Shown here: piece by piece, positions 15,432 through 24,438 of the stretch | Layout of the letters: each line of letters begins with the position of its first letter | Position numbering within the stretch: the stretch's first letter is position 1 | Assembly: GCA_902771725.1 (NCBI GenBank) | Contig: CACXXT010000027.1 | Location: forward strand, 1-34,252 | Length of the DNA: 34,252 nt | Reading direction: 5' to 3' | Origin: an uncultured Bacteroidales bacterium | GTDB taxonomy: Bacteria; Bacteroidota; Bacteroidia; Bacteroidales; Bacteroidaceae | The notes under the pieces: generated by a model | Databases searched by the model: none | Told to the model about the DNA's origin: nothing | What the model saw: the letters and a program-made list of their open reading frames with translations, nothing else | Position numbers and translations under genes: made by a program

Positions 15432-15827
15432 CTATTTGCTGAACTCGCCCTCGTAGTCCTTGTCGCCGATGGTCAGGCGCAGGACGTAGTCACCTTCGGG
15501 AAGGTCGGCGACGGAAAGCGAAACTTGTTCGTTGTTGCTGAGCACGAGGGCCTGCACCAGGACGACATCACCCAGCTCATCCTCAATCTCGATCTGGGCG
15601 CTGATGTAGGCGCTGCTGGTGAAGGTCAGTTCATCACACGCATCGTTGATTTCCACGGCGGGGACTACGGACTGCTGAGGAGCGCGATTCTGCCCGGGCT
15701 TTGGGTCAGAGGGATCGCAGGGTCGTAAGATGATGTCCTCTGCCATAATCTGGCTCATACCCGTGAAAGATTGAATGCCGAGGAGGCACAGTGCAGCGAA
15801 TGCTACTTTAAGAAGATTTCTTTTCAT
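15432..15827 (-). CDS. DUF3244 secreted protein
   Basis: The ATG at 15827 gives 131 residues with a clear signal peptide (MKRNLLKVAFAALCLLG, likely cut near IMAED). The frame stays open further upstream, but that part would cover the promoter and operator. The mature part is a single Ig-like beta-sandwich of the DUF3244 family: acidic ELTFTSSAYISAQIEIEDE, then LPEGDYVLRLTIGDKDYEGEF at the end, split here by a turn. These small periplasmic or secreted proteins are common in Prevotella and Bacteroides and have no settled function. It is the first gene after the promoter at 15882-15914. Only 47 nt without a clear terminator separate it from the GT-C gene, so it probably leads the operon. It is divergent from the TPR-HTH regulator gene. 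Confidence 0.8.
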   Translation of the reverse strand: MKRNLLKVAFAALCLLGIQSFTGMSQIMAEDIILRPCDPSDPKPGQNRAPQQSVVPAVEINDACDELTFTSSAYISAQIEIEDELGDVVLVQALVLSNNEQVSLSVADLPEGDYVLRLTIGDKDYEGEFSK

Positions 15828-15881
15828 TATTTGTCTTTTTAAATAAGTTGAATAATAGGGTCCTGATTTGTAATTCCGCTG

Positions 15882-15914
15882 CAAAGGTACGATGATTTTT
15901 TGCATCGTACCAAA
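15882..15914 (-). promoter_or_regulatory. Bacteroidota-type promoter for the DUF3244/glycosylation operon
   Basis: On the minus strand, TTTG (15911-15914) and TACCTTTG (15882-15889) are separated by 21 nt, matching the Bacteroides consensus TTTG-N19-21-TAnnTTTG. Transcription would start near 15875, leaving a leader of roughly 50 nt before the ATG at 15827. Confidence 0.7.
15886..15911. promoter_or_regulatory. perfect palindromic operator between -33 and -7
   Basis: GGTACGATG (15886-15894) and CATCGTACC (15903-15911) are perfect 9-bp inverted repeats around the 8-nt centre ATTTTTTG. The site fills the space between the -33 and -7 elements and overlaps both, which is the classic position for a repressor. 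The binding protein is not known. Confidence 0.6.
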
Positions 15915-15920
15915 TATTTC

Positions 15921-15959
15921 TTGTTGTGAGTTGTTGCACATTTGTTGCATTTTGTTGCA
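15921..15959. repeat. four helically phased TTGTTG(CA) direct repeats
   Basis: TTGTTGTG (15921), TTGTTGCA (15931), TTGTTGCA (15942) and TTGTTGCA (15952) start 10, 11 and 10 bp apart, one helical turn each. They lie directly upstream of the -33 element of the minus-strand promoter and about 50 bp upstream of the regulator promoter. This fits cooperative binding of an activator on one DNA face. Confidence 0.6.
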
Positions 15960-16010
15960 AGAGAAATGAAAAAAGTCGCGCGAAAATGCGGCAAATCAAA
16001 GAATTATGCG

Positions 16011-16018
16011 TACCTTTG
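16011..16018 (+). promoter_or_regulatory. -7 element for the TPR-HTH regulator gene
   Basis: TACCTTTG matches TAnnTTTG exactly, 38 nt before the ATG at 16057. No convincing TTTG is seen 19-21 nt upstream, so the promoter may depend on an activator. Confidence 0.5.
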
Positions 16019-16056
16019 CCCCGAATTAAAAGATATGGTCTATCTAAAACCCTGAA

Positions 16057-17820
16057 ATGAAGCTTTCTTCAAAAACATCACTTACAGGCTTTGCTCTGAT
16101 AATGACTCTGTGTCTTTTTGTCCTTTCATGCAACCGCGAAGTGACGCATCTGGAACTGGATGCTGTGGACTCGCTCTGCAATGTGGAACCACAGGAGGCC
16201 CTGGAGTTGCTGGATGCCTACAGAACCGTCATCGACCGCGCTCCCAGAAGTGCTCGTATGCGCTATGCCCTGTTGCAGACCAAGGCGCGTGATAAGGCTT
16301 TCGTCAGCCACACATCGGACTCCGTGATGAAGGTGGTCGTGGAGTACTACCAAGATCATGGGACGGCGAACCAGCAGCTGGAAGCCATGTATTATTTAGG
16401 CAGCGTGTACCGCGACATGCACGACTCACCCCGCGCCCTGAAATGGTATTTAGAGGCATCGCAGTGGGGAGAACAGCATATTGCGGAGGTGGACTCCACG
16501 GTCTTGAGGAATGTATATGCTCAGTTGAGCGAACTCTATTCCTACCAATACGATTGGCAGAGGTCGCTGGAAGCCAGCAAGCGAGAGTACCAATTGTCTA
16601 ATGATGCCAGCGACAATCCGCGCACCATCATGGACCTGGCCAACGGCTATGTCTATGCGGAACAGGCTGATTCAGGAAAACGGCTCTATGATGTGGCATT
16701 GAAATACATCATAGAACAACATTCGGAGAGACAGAACAGCGACCTCATTGCCAGTCAACTGTCACAACTGGCTCATCGATATAGCGACCAGGAACAGGCC
16801 CGAAAACGAGTGGATATATTAAGACAATATCCAGACCTCGATTCCATTTATAATGTGGCGTCAGCTCTCGGCAATTATTATTTATTATTTGGCCCGACAG
16901 ACTCTGCCATCTATTATTATAGGAGGTCATACCAGACAACGCCCCAGCTGATGGTGAAAATGCGAGCTGCACGCGATTTGACGCATCTGTTCGGTAAAAT
17001 CGGCCAGAAAGATTCCATGTACCACTACACGCTTCTGTTTGTAGAACTCAATGATTCCCTCTACCGCCAGCAGCAATGGCAGCAGACCAAGTTGGTGCAG
17101 AATGAGTTCGAATACCGCAGAAACCGCGAAGCGGAGGAAGAGGCATTCCGCCAGGCAGCGGAGGCCAAGCAGAAACTGATGACCTATGGAATCGTGGGAT
17201 TGGTGGGGCTGTATGTCCTCGTACTGATGATGTGGATGCGAGAGCGAAGGGCCAAAAAGGTCATACAACGGCAGAAGACGGAGATTGAGCAGCGGGATGA
17301 CATGATTGCTGAAAAGGAAGCCCGGCTGAAGGAAGATACGGCCCGACTGGAAGAACTGGATGACATCCTGGATGAAAAGCAACTGAGGCTGCAAGAGCTG
17401 GATAACCTGCTGAACATGCGGGAATCCGAGATGGACGAGATGAGGGTGCAACTCTCTCGGACGATGGAGATCAACGAGGACCTGTCGTCGAGATGGGATT
17501 TGGAAGCCAAGAAGAGAGAAGTGGTGGAGGTGGATCTCTCGGAGGTCAAGGAAGCACTGCAGAAGAAAGCCGCAGGGTACAACGTAGGGAGATCCAAGAA
17601 GGAACTGATAAAGATGATGTTTCAACTCATTGACCAGACGTATCCGGACTTCGGCACGGACATACGCAGCAGAATCCCTAAGATCTTAAAGGATGACCTC
17701 AACATCATCTACATGAAGAAACTGGGCCTGACGACGAACGAAATTGCTGCAATCCTCAAGATTGACCGCAGTACTGTGTATCGGCATTTGCAATCTTTAG
17801 AGGAACAACTGGGTAATTGA
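16057..17820 (+). CDS. membrane-bound TPR / coiled-coil / HTH transcriptional regulator
   Basis: This 587-residue protein has an apparent lipoprotein leader (FVLSC, Cys25) and TPR-like helical repeats to about residue 340 (for example YYLGSVYRDMHDSPRALKWY). One transmembrane helix follows (about 377-395, GIVGLVGLYVLVLMMWM), then a long charged coiled coil (about 400-500). The C-terminal helix-turn-helix is LGLTTNEIAAILKIDRSTVYRHLQ (558-581, here with a turn in the middle). The TPR domain would be periplasmic and the DNA-binding part cytoplasmic, so it could sense an exported product and regulate transcription at the membrane. It is divergent from the DUF3244/glycosylation operon, with 229 bp of shared regulatory DNA, and is the obvious candidate regulator. 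If the cysteine is lipidated, the protein would be held in the membrane at two points. Confidence 0.85.
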   Translation: MKLSSKTSLTGFALIMTLCLFVLSCNREVTHLELDAVDSLCNVEPQEALELLDAYRTVIDRAPRSARMRYALLQTKARDKAFVSHTSDSVMKVVVEYYQDHGTANQQLEAMYYLGSVYRDMHDSPRALKWYLEASQWGEQHIAEVDSTVLRNVYAQLSELYSYQYDWQRSLEASKREYQLSNDASDNPRTIMDLANGYVYAEQADSGKRLYDVALKYIIEQHSERQNSDLIASQLSQLAHRYSDQEQARKRVDILRQYPDLDSIYNVASALGNYYLLFGPTDSAIYYYRRSYQTTPQLMVKMRAARDLTHLFGKIGQKDSMYHYTLLFVELNDSLYRQQQWQQTKLVQNEFEYRRNREAEEEAFRQAAEAKQKLMTYGIVGLVGLYVLVLMMWMRERRAKKVIQRQKTEIEQRDDMIAEKEARLKEDTARLEELDDILDEKQLRLQELDNLLNMRESEMDEMRVQLSRTMEINEDLSSRWDLEAKKREVVEVDLSEVKEALQKKAAGYNVGRSKKELIKMMFQLIDQTYPDFGTDIRSRIPKILKDDLNIIYMKKLGLTTNEIAAILKIDRSTVYRHLQSLEEQLGN

Positions 17821-17865
17821 GGACCGGGATGATGGGTCTTTGATACGCTCGGGACGAAAGAAAGA

Positions 17866-17897
17866 GAGGGCCAATGCAGGATGCTGCATTGGCCCTC
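17866..17897. terminator. strong hairpin terminator between regulator gene and gyrB
   Basis: GAGGGCCAATGCA (17866-17878) and TGCATTGGCCCTC (17885-17897) are perfect 13-bp arms with a 6-nt loop. On the minus strand the hairpin is followed by CTTTCTTTCG, a modest T tract suited to ending gyrB. It sits 45 nt past the plus-strand regulator stop and may serve both convergent genes. Confidence 0.75.
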
Positions 17898-17961
17898 GTC
17901 GAAAAAAGTGATGTGGACAGAAGTCCGCTGGTAACCTGGAATGTATGGGGTATAACGAGCG

Positions 17962-19992
<2,031 letters not shown>

Positions 19993-20012
19993 TTAGGACC
20001 CGTTTTGCGGCG

Positions 20013-20044
20013 CAAAATTAATAAAAAAAAGACAATCTACGAAA
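20013..20044 (-). promoter_or_regulatory. candidate gyrB promoter
   Basis: On the minus strand TAATTTTG (20013-20020) fits TAnnTTTG. A near-consensus TTTC (20041-20044) lies 20 nt upstream. The start site would be near 20006, leaving an 80-nt leader to the ATG at 19926. Confidence 0.5.
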
Positions 20045-20061
20045 TTTCGGGGAGAGTTTTT

Positions 20062-20077
20062 CGCGCGCACGCGCGTA
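20062..20077. other. 16-bp alternating purine-pyrimidine (Z-DNA-prone) tract upstream of gyrB
   Basis: CGCGCGCACGCGCGTA alternates pyrimidine and purine over 16 bp and lies about 40 bp upstream of the gyrB -7 element. It can also fold as a small hairpin (CGCGC, GCAC loop, GCGCG). Such tracts flip to Z-DNA under negative supercoiling. A link to gyrase control is inference. Confidence 0.4.
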
Positions 20078-20106
20078 AATAGACGAAAAAGAAGTCTTAT
20101 CGCCAT

Positions 20107-20138
20107 AAAAAAGAGCAGCGAACCTCGCGGTTCACTGC
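20107..20138 (-). terminator. Rho-independent terminator of rpsT
   Basis: On the minus strand a hairpin (GCAGTGAACC, loop GCGA, GGTTCGCTGC, one mismatch; 20115-20138) is followed by TCTTTTTT (20107-20114). It lies 73 nt after the rpsT stop. Confidence 0.85.
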
Positions 20139-20211
20139 CCTCCAACAGAAATCTATGTGCTATTTGCTATGGACTATTGTTTTACCAGTATATGAACTGA
20201 TGAAACGGAGA

Positions 20212-20466
20212 TTAAGCCAACTTCTGGATATAGCGGGCCAACTTGGACTTCAGGTTGGCAGCCTTGTTCTTGTGGATGATGTTAGTCTTAGCGAGCTTGT
20301 CGAGCATCTTCTGCACGACGGGGTACTGCTTCTCGGCCTCTGCCTTTTCGGTAGTGGCACGGAGCTTGCGGACTGCAGCGCGCATGGCCTTAGCGTAGTA
20401 GCGGTTGTGGAGGCGGCGCTTCTGCTCCTGACGGATTCTCTTGATTGATGACTTATGATTTGCCAT
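20212..20466 (-). CDS. rpsT: 30S ribosomal protein S20
   Basis: This 84-residue basic protein starts [21 protein letters not shown] and ends [13 protein letters not shown], the usual length and sequence of bacterial S20, which binds 16S rRNA early in 30S assembly. It lies 40 nt downstream of tRNA-Glu on the same strand with no terminator between, so both probably come from the promoter at 20630-20661. A clear terminator follows. Its leader carries the A+T-rich element described at 20472-20491. Confidence 0.97.
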   Translation of the reverse strand: MANHKSSIKRIRQEQKRRLHNRYYAKAMRAAVRKLRATTEKAEAEKQYPVVQKMLDKLAKTNIIHKNKAANLKSKLARYIQKLA

Positions 20467-20471
20467 TTCTA

Positions 20472-20491
20472 TTTACGATTTGACGATTTAC
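20472..20491 (-). repeat. shared leader element, rpsT copy
   Basis: The plus strand reads TTTACGATTTGACGATTTAC, 5 nt before the rpsT start on the mRNA. It matches the mraY leader copy (31699-31718) at 19 of 20 bases. Confidence 0.6.
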
Positions 20492-20506
20492 ATTTTCGAT
20501 TTATTG

Positions 20507-20578
20507 TAGTCCATAGCAGAGTCGAACTGCTCTTTAGAGAATGAAAATCTCTCGTCCTAACCGATAGACGAATGGACC
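20507..20578 (-). tRNA. tRNA-Glu (anticodon UUC)
   Basis: The minus strand folds as a complete 72-nt tRNA. The acceptor GGTCCAT pairs with ATGGACT, the D arm is GTCT/GGAC, and the anticodon stem AGAGA/TCTCT encloses loop TTTTCAT with anticodon TTC. The T arm is AGCAG/CTGCT around TTCGACT. No CCA is encoded. It lies between a strong promoter and rpsT. Confidence 0.96.
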
Positions 20579-20629
20579 AGCCTTGCTTGAATCACGCGGC
20601 TAAACATTCCGTGGTGTGATTTGCGGGTG

Positions 20630-20661
20630 CAAAGGTACGGCAAATTTTCGGTTCTGCCAAA
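20630..20661 (-). promoter_or_regulatory. promoter of tRNA-Glu and rpsT
   Basis: On the minus strand TTTG (20658-20661), a 20-nt spacer and TACCTTTG (20630-20637) match the Bacteroides consensus exactly. The start site would be about 45 nt before the mature tRNA 5' end. Confidence 0.75.
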
Positions 20662-20732
20662 TATTTCCACAAAAAATGTTGCAAAATAGTGGATTTTATT
20701 CCCCTTTGTGTCCTTATACGAAAGTTTTTTGC

Positions 20733-20740
20733 TACTTTTG
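20733..20740 (+). promoter_or_regulatory. -7 element for recO
   Basis: TACTTTTG fits TAnnTTTG and lies 59 nt before the recO ATG. A TTTG is present at 20705-20708, but with a 24-nt spacer, longer than usual. Confidence 0.45.
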
Positions 20741-20799
20741 CATCCAAATAAACGATATAAAGTACATATTTCTCTAAACTCAAGAATCCCCCCTGCTCC

Positions 20800-21519
20800 A
20801 TGCACTCCCACGGTATAGTTCTCCGCTCTCTGCGCTACGGCGACCAGCAGGTGATCCTCAACGTCTTCACGGAGACGTCGGGAACGGTCCCCTTCATCGT
20901 CCGCCTGTCGCGTGGTGGCAAGCAGGGTATGCGGGCCAGTGTGTGGCAGCCGCTGGCGCTGGTGGACGTGATCTGGGAGCCACGTCCGAGGATGAATTTC
21001 CAGAAGCCACAAGAAGTGGTGCTGTGGCAGCCTTGGCGTGATCTGCCGTTCCAGCCCGCCAAGGCCAGCATCGTCCTATTCCTGGCGGAATGTCTCTCCC
21101 ACGCCCTGGCCTCGGAGCAGGAGAACGGTGCGCTGTTCGACTTCCTCGTCAGCAGCCTGCAGTGGCTGGACGCTGCCGAGGACCGCTATGTCAATTTCCA
21201 CGTAGTCTTCCTGCTGCACCTCTCGCTCTTCCTGGGATTCATGCCGAATGCCGAAGACTGGGCAGAAGGTTCGTTCTTCGACTTGCAGGCCGCTTCCTTC
21301 GTGCGCGCGCGTCCCGCGTATCCTTTTTATATAGAGCCCGCCGAGGCGGCTCTGGTACAGAAGTTCCTGCGCATGGACTACCGCACGATGCGAGCCGTGC
21401 GCCTGAGCGGTGCTGCCCGCAGACGAGCTCTGGAACTCATCATCCTCTTCTATCGCCTGCATATTCCCGAATTTCCGGAAATAAAAAGCCTCGGCGTGTT
21501 GGCCGAGGTCTTTGGGTAG
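20800..21519 (+). CDS. recO: DNA repair protein RecO
   Basis: This 239-residue protein has the RecO N-terminal OB fold (HGIVLRSLRYGDQQVILNVFTETSGTV, split by a turn; residues 4-30 on) and a helical C-terminal half. RecO loads RecA with RecR and promotes strand annealing in gap repair. Only one cysteine is present, so it lacks the four-Cys zinc finger of some RecO proteins. It converges with ftsZ, and only 4 nt separate the two stop codons. The last codons of recO contain the ftsZ terminator hairpin (21482-21508). Confidence 0.93.
   Translation: MHSHGIVLRSLRYGDQQVILNVFTETSGTVPFIVRLSRGGKQGMRASVWQPLALVDVIWEPRPRMNFQKPQEVVLWQPWRDLPFQPAKASIVLFLAECLSHALASEQENGALFDFLVSSLQWLDAAEDRYVNFHVVFLLHLSLFLGFMPNAEDWAEGSFFDLQAASFVRARPAYPFYIEPAEAALVQKFLRMDYRTMRAVRLSGAARRRALELIILFYRLHIPEFPEIKSLGVLAEVFG
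21482..21508 (-). terminator. ftsZ/dcw terminator embedded in the recO 3' coding end
   Basis: On the minus strand CCTCGGC (21502-21508) pairs with GCCGAGG (21489-21495) across a 6-nt loop, followed by CTTTTTAT. This is a textbook Rho-independent terminator for the minus-strand dcw transcript, lying within the last dozen codons of recO. The plus-strand side has only TCTTT after the hairpin. Confidence 0.8.
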
Positions 21520-21523
21520 GTTA

Positions 21524-22864
21524 TCAGAAGGTGATGGTGAAGTCGATAGCTCCAGAGGCGGAAGCGTCGGGGGAGGCCGCATCGGAGAGGGTGCCGCTGT
21601 CGGTGCCTGCCTTCTCCTGGATGCGCTTGAGTTCTGCCTTGTTGCGCTCTGCCGTGGGAGTGGACTCGACCATGGAGATGATGTCGTCGTTGTCGAGGTC
21701 CTTCTCGCCGAAGATAAAGATCTGGCGGCGGGGTTTCTGGGGCCGGTTCTCCTCGTCGGTGTAGTAGATGCGCCGGCGGTCCTCGTAGATTTCCCGCTGT
21801 TCCTCGCGCTTGCGCAGTTCCTCCTCTTCCTCGCGGGTGCGCTTGCGCTCCACTTCCTCCATGCCGGGGATGTTCTGCAGCCCGAAGCCGGAGGCGAGAA
21901 GGGTGATCTTCACCTTGTTGCCGAGGCTGTCGTCGATGCCCATACCCCACTTGGTCTCCAACGTCTCCTGCTGGAACTTGGCCATGAAATCGTTGACCTC
22001 ATTCATCTCTTCCATGGTGAGCTGGTCGTTCTCATTGGTGCGGCTGAAGGAAATGTAGAAGAGTACTTTCTTGGAGTTGTAGATGTCGTTGTTGTTGAGC
22101 AAGGGGCTGTGGAGGGCTTCCTGGAAGGCCTTGGTGACGCGGTTCTCGCCCTCGCCATAGCCGGTGGACATGATGGCGACGCCACCATCCTTGAGCACGG
22201 TCTTGACATCCTGGAAGTCGAGGTTGATGATGCCTCGCATGGTGATGATTTCGGCAATGCTCTTGGCGGCAACGCTGAGGGTGTCGTCGGCCTTGGCAAA
22301 GCCATTGAGTACGGTGAGTTCGGGATAAATCTGCCGGAGGAGCTCGTTGTTGATGACGAGCAGTGCATCGACATGTTTGGACATCTCCTCCACGCCGTCC
22401 AGCGCCTGGTCAATCTTCTTGTGGCCCTCGAAACGGAAGGGAATGGTGACAATGCCCACGGTGAGGATGTCCATCTCGCGGGCGCACTGTGCCACGATGG
22501 GAGCTGCGCCGGTGCCGGTGCCGCCTCCCATTCCTGCGGTGATGAAGGCCATGCGTGTGCCGTCGGTGAAGAGCTGCTTGATCTGCTCGATGGACTCGAG
22601 GGCAGCCTGGCGTCCCTTCTCGGGTTTGTTGCCGGCGCCGAGCCCCTCGCCCATCTGGAGTTTATTGGGCACAGGGGAGTCGGTTAGTGCCTTGTTGTCG
22701 GTGTTGCAGAGAACATAGGTGACGTCGTGGATGCCTTCGTTGTACATGTGGGTGACAGCATTGCCGCCGCCGCCGCCGACGCCTACGACCTTGATGATGC
22801 TGGGGTTGTTGACCTGGAGGTTGAACTGAATGCCTCCGGATTCGGAGTTATATGAGTCTGCCAT
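21524..22864 (-). CDS. ftsZ: cell division protein FtsZ
   Basis: This 446-residue tubulin homologue polymerises into the division ring. Residues from about 25 contain KVVGVGGGGGNAV, the tubulin signature GGGTGTGAAP lies near 110, and the T7-loop region reads NLDFQDVKTVL. A charged linker rich in Glu/Arg follows, then DLDNDDIISMVESTPT, probably the conserved C-terminal protein-binding region. An Ala/Ser/Asp-rich tail of about 50 residues comes after it. It is the last gene of the dcw cluster, 75 nt after ftsA, and ends with tandem stops TGA TAA. Confidence 0.97.
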   Translation of the reverse strand: MADSYNSESGGIQFNLQVNNPSIIKVVGVGGGGGNAVTHMYNEGIHDVTYVLCNTDNKALTDSPVPNKLQMGEGLGAGNKPEKGRQAALESIEQIKQLFTDGTRMAFITAGMGGGTGTGAAPIVAQCAREMDILTVGIVTIPFRFEGHKKIDQALDGVEEMSKHVDALLVINNELLRQIYPELTVLNGFAKADDTLSVAAKSIAEIITMRGIINLDFQDVKTVLKDGGVAIMSTGYGEGENRVTKAFQEALHSPLLNNNDIYNSKKVLFYISFSRTNENDQLTMEEMNEVNDFMAKFQQETLETKWGMGIDDSLGNKVKITLLASGFGLQNIPGMEEVERKRTREEEEELRKREEQREIYEDRRRIYYTDEENRPQKPRRQIFIFGEKDLDNDDIISMVESTPTAERNKAELKRIQEKAGTDSGTLSDAASPDASASGAIDFTITF

Positions 22865-22865
22865 G

Positions 22866-22893
22866 AGCGATTAACGATTAACGGATTAACAAT
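22866..22893 (-). repeat. shared leader element, ftsZ copy (diverged)
   Basis: The plus strand has GCGATTAACGATTAACGGATTAACAATT-type repeats (split here; 22866-22893) directly before the ftsZ start. They are related to, but weaker than, the copies before ftsA, ftsW, mraY and rpsT. Confidence 0.4.
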
Positions 22894-22939
22894 TCGGGAT
22901 TACGATATATCGGGATTTCTGGATTTCGAAATAACGGGG

Positions 22940-24352
22940 TTACTTCTCCTCTACGAGCCCTTCGAGGGCATCGGACACTTTCTTGAAGAACCGCTTTAAA
23001 GCTCCGGGCTTCTTGGGCTCCTTGGGTTTCTCCGGTTCGGCCTCGGCCGCTTCAGCCACAGTCTCGGTTGTGGCTTCAGCCTCCGGCTCTGTAGCAGGCT
23101 TGGCCTCGCGGACGACACCAGTTCCTGCCGAGGGCTCCGTGGACTTGGCGGGTGTGGGCTCATCATCTACCACCTGGTCAAAGAGGTCGGTGGGTTCATG
23201 GCGTTCGCTGGTGCATTCCTGATCTCCGCGGCGCAGCATGGCCACGAGTGTGGCAATCGTCGTAGCCTGCGGATTTAGTTTCAGGGAGGTGGTGAACTCG
23301 GTGGCAGCGGGCATCAGCCGGGTCTTCACTTTGTCGAAGTGATGATACTGGACAAAAGCGGTCTCCAGGTTGGGGATGTTGGCGCCACCGCCAGTGAAGA
23401 ATACACCGGCCAGCAGGCGTTCCGAATAGTCCTTGATCTGCTCCCATACGTTGGCAAGGATCTCCTGCTGACGAGCCTCGATGAGGTTGAGGAGTTTCTT
23501 CAGTTCGATGGTGCGGTCATTGGAGATATTGATAGTACGTGCGGCATCAATCTGTTCTTCCTCAGTGTAGGCAGAGCCATAGGTGAGTTTGAGTTTCTCG
23601 GCCTCTTCGTATTCGATGTGGAGACTATTGGCGATGTCGGCCGTGAGGTTGCTGCCTCCGAGTGGTATGACAGCCAGATGGCGCAGTATGTTCTTCTCAT
23701 AGACCGCCACGGTGGTTGTCTCGGCGCCAAAGTCCACGAGGGCGCAGCCTGAACGCTTCTCGGTATCCGTCAGGATGTAGTTGGAAAGCAGCAGGGGAGC
23801 AATGAAGTAGTCGGCGACCTCCAGCTTGGCACCTTGCAGGCAGCGACCGATGCTCTCGCGCAGGGACTTGCGGGCAACGATGTTCTTATAGTAGCCCTCG
23901 ATGCGGTCGGCCATGATGCCCACGGGTTCGTGGGTGATGCTGGATCCCACGCGGTATTCCTGGGGCACCACATCGAGGATTTCCACTCCGGGATAGACTC
24001 GGGCACGGTTCTCATCGAGCAGGTTATCAACAATCTCGTCGCTGACAGTCACTTTGATGTCGAACTGGCGATGGACGCTGTTGGCCACACTGTGTAGAGA
24101 CTGTCCGCTGACGCCCACACAGACTCGGTCAATGACGAAATGTCCGTGTTCCTCCAGACGTTTCTTGATGCTGACGATGGCCTGCACGGTCTTGTCGATA
24201 TTATAAACGACGCCCTTGTGGATGCTGTCGGGGGCGTTTTCCTTCTCGAAGCCTATCACTTGCAGGCTTCCATCGGGCTTCTTCTGCCCGACGATGGCTC
24301 GGACGGACGAGGAACCGAGCTCAATGGCAACGATGTTCTTTTCAACTCCCAT
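22940..24352 (-). CDS. ftsA: cell division protein FtsA
   Basis: This 470-residue actin-like protein tethers FtsZ to the membrane. ATP-site motifs are IVAIELGSSSVRAIVG (N-terminus), SGCALVDFGAETTTVAVY (phosphate 2) and GVFFTGGGANIPNLE (adenosine). The SHS2/1C subdomain lies in between (VCVGVSGQSLHSVANS). A long Glu/Ala/Pro-rich linker (about 390-445) separates the actin core from a basic amphipathic end (GALKRFFKKVSDALEGLV), the likely membrane-targeting helix. The linker is longer than in E. coli FtsA (420 residues), as usual in this phylum. It sits between ftsQ and ftsZ in standard order. Confidence 0.96.
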   Translation of the reverse strand: MGVEKNIVAIELGSSSVRAIVGQKKPDGSLQVIGFEKENAPDSIHKGVVYNIDKTVQAIVSIKKRLEEHGHFVIDRVCVGVSGQSLHSVANSVHRQFDIKVTVSDEIVDNLLDENRARVYPGVEILDVVPQEYRVGSSITHEPVGIMADRIEGYYKNIVARKSLRESIGRCLQGAKLEVADYFIAPLLLSNYILTDTEKRSGCALVDFGAETTTVAVYEKNILRHLAVIPLGGSNLTADIANSLHIEYEEAEKLKLTYGSAYTEEEQIDAARTINISNDRTIELKKLLNLIEARQQEILANVWEQIKDYSERLLAGVFFTGGGANIPNLETAFVQYHHFDKVKTRLMPAATEFTTSLKLNPQATTIATLVAMLRRGDQECTSERHEPTDLFDQVVDDEPTPAKSTEPSAGTGVVREAKPATEPEAEATTETVAEAAEAEPEKPKEPKKPGALKRFFKKVSDALEGLVEEK

Positions 24353-24357
24353 AGTAT

Positions 24358-24375
24358 ATGACGAATTAACAATTA
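24358..24375 (-). repeat. shared leader element, ftsA copy
   Basis: The plus strand reads ATGACGAATTAACAATTA just upstream of the ftsA start. The GACGAAT and CAATT cores are shared with the ftsW and mraY leaders. Confidence 0.45.
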
Positions 24376-24438
24376 TCGGTATATCGGAATAACTGAATGT
24401 CGGAATAACGACTTGAAGACTTGATGACTTGAAGGCTC

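Noticed and set aside
15828..15950. Longer 172-codon start for the DUF3244 gene
   Set aside because: The extension would translate the promoter, the palindrome and part of the repeat array. The ATG at 15827 begins a clean signal peptide.
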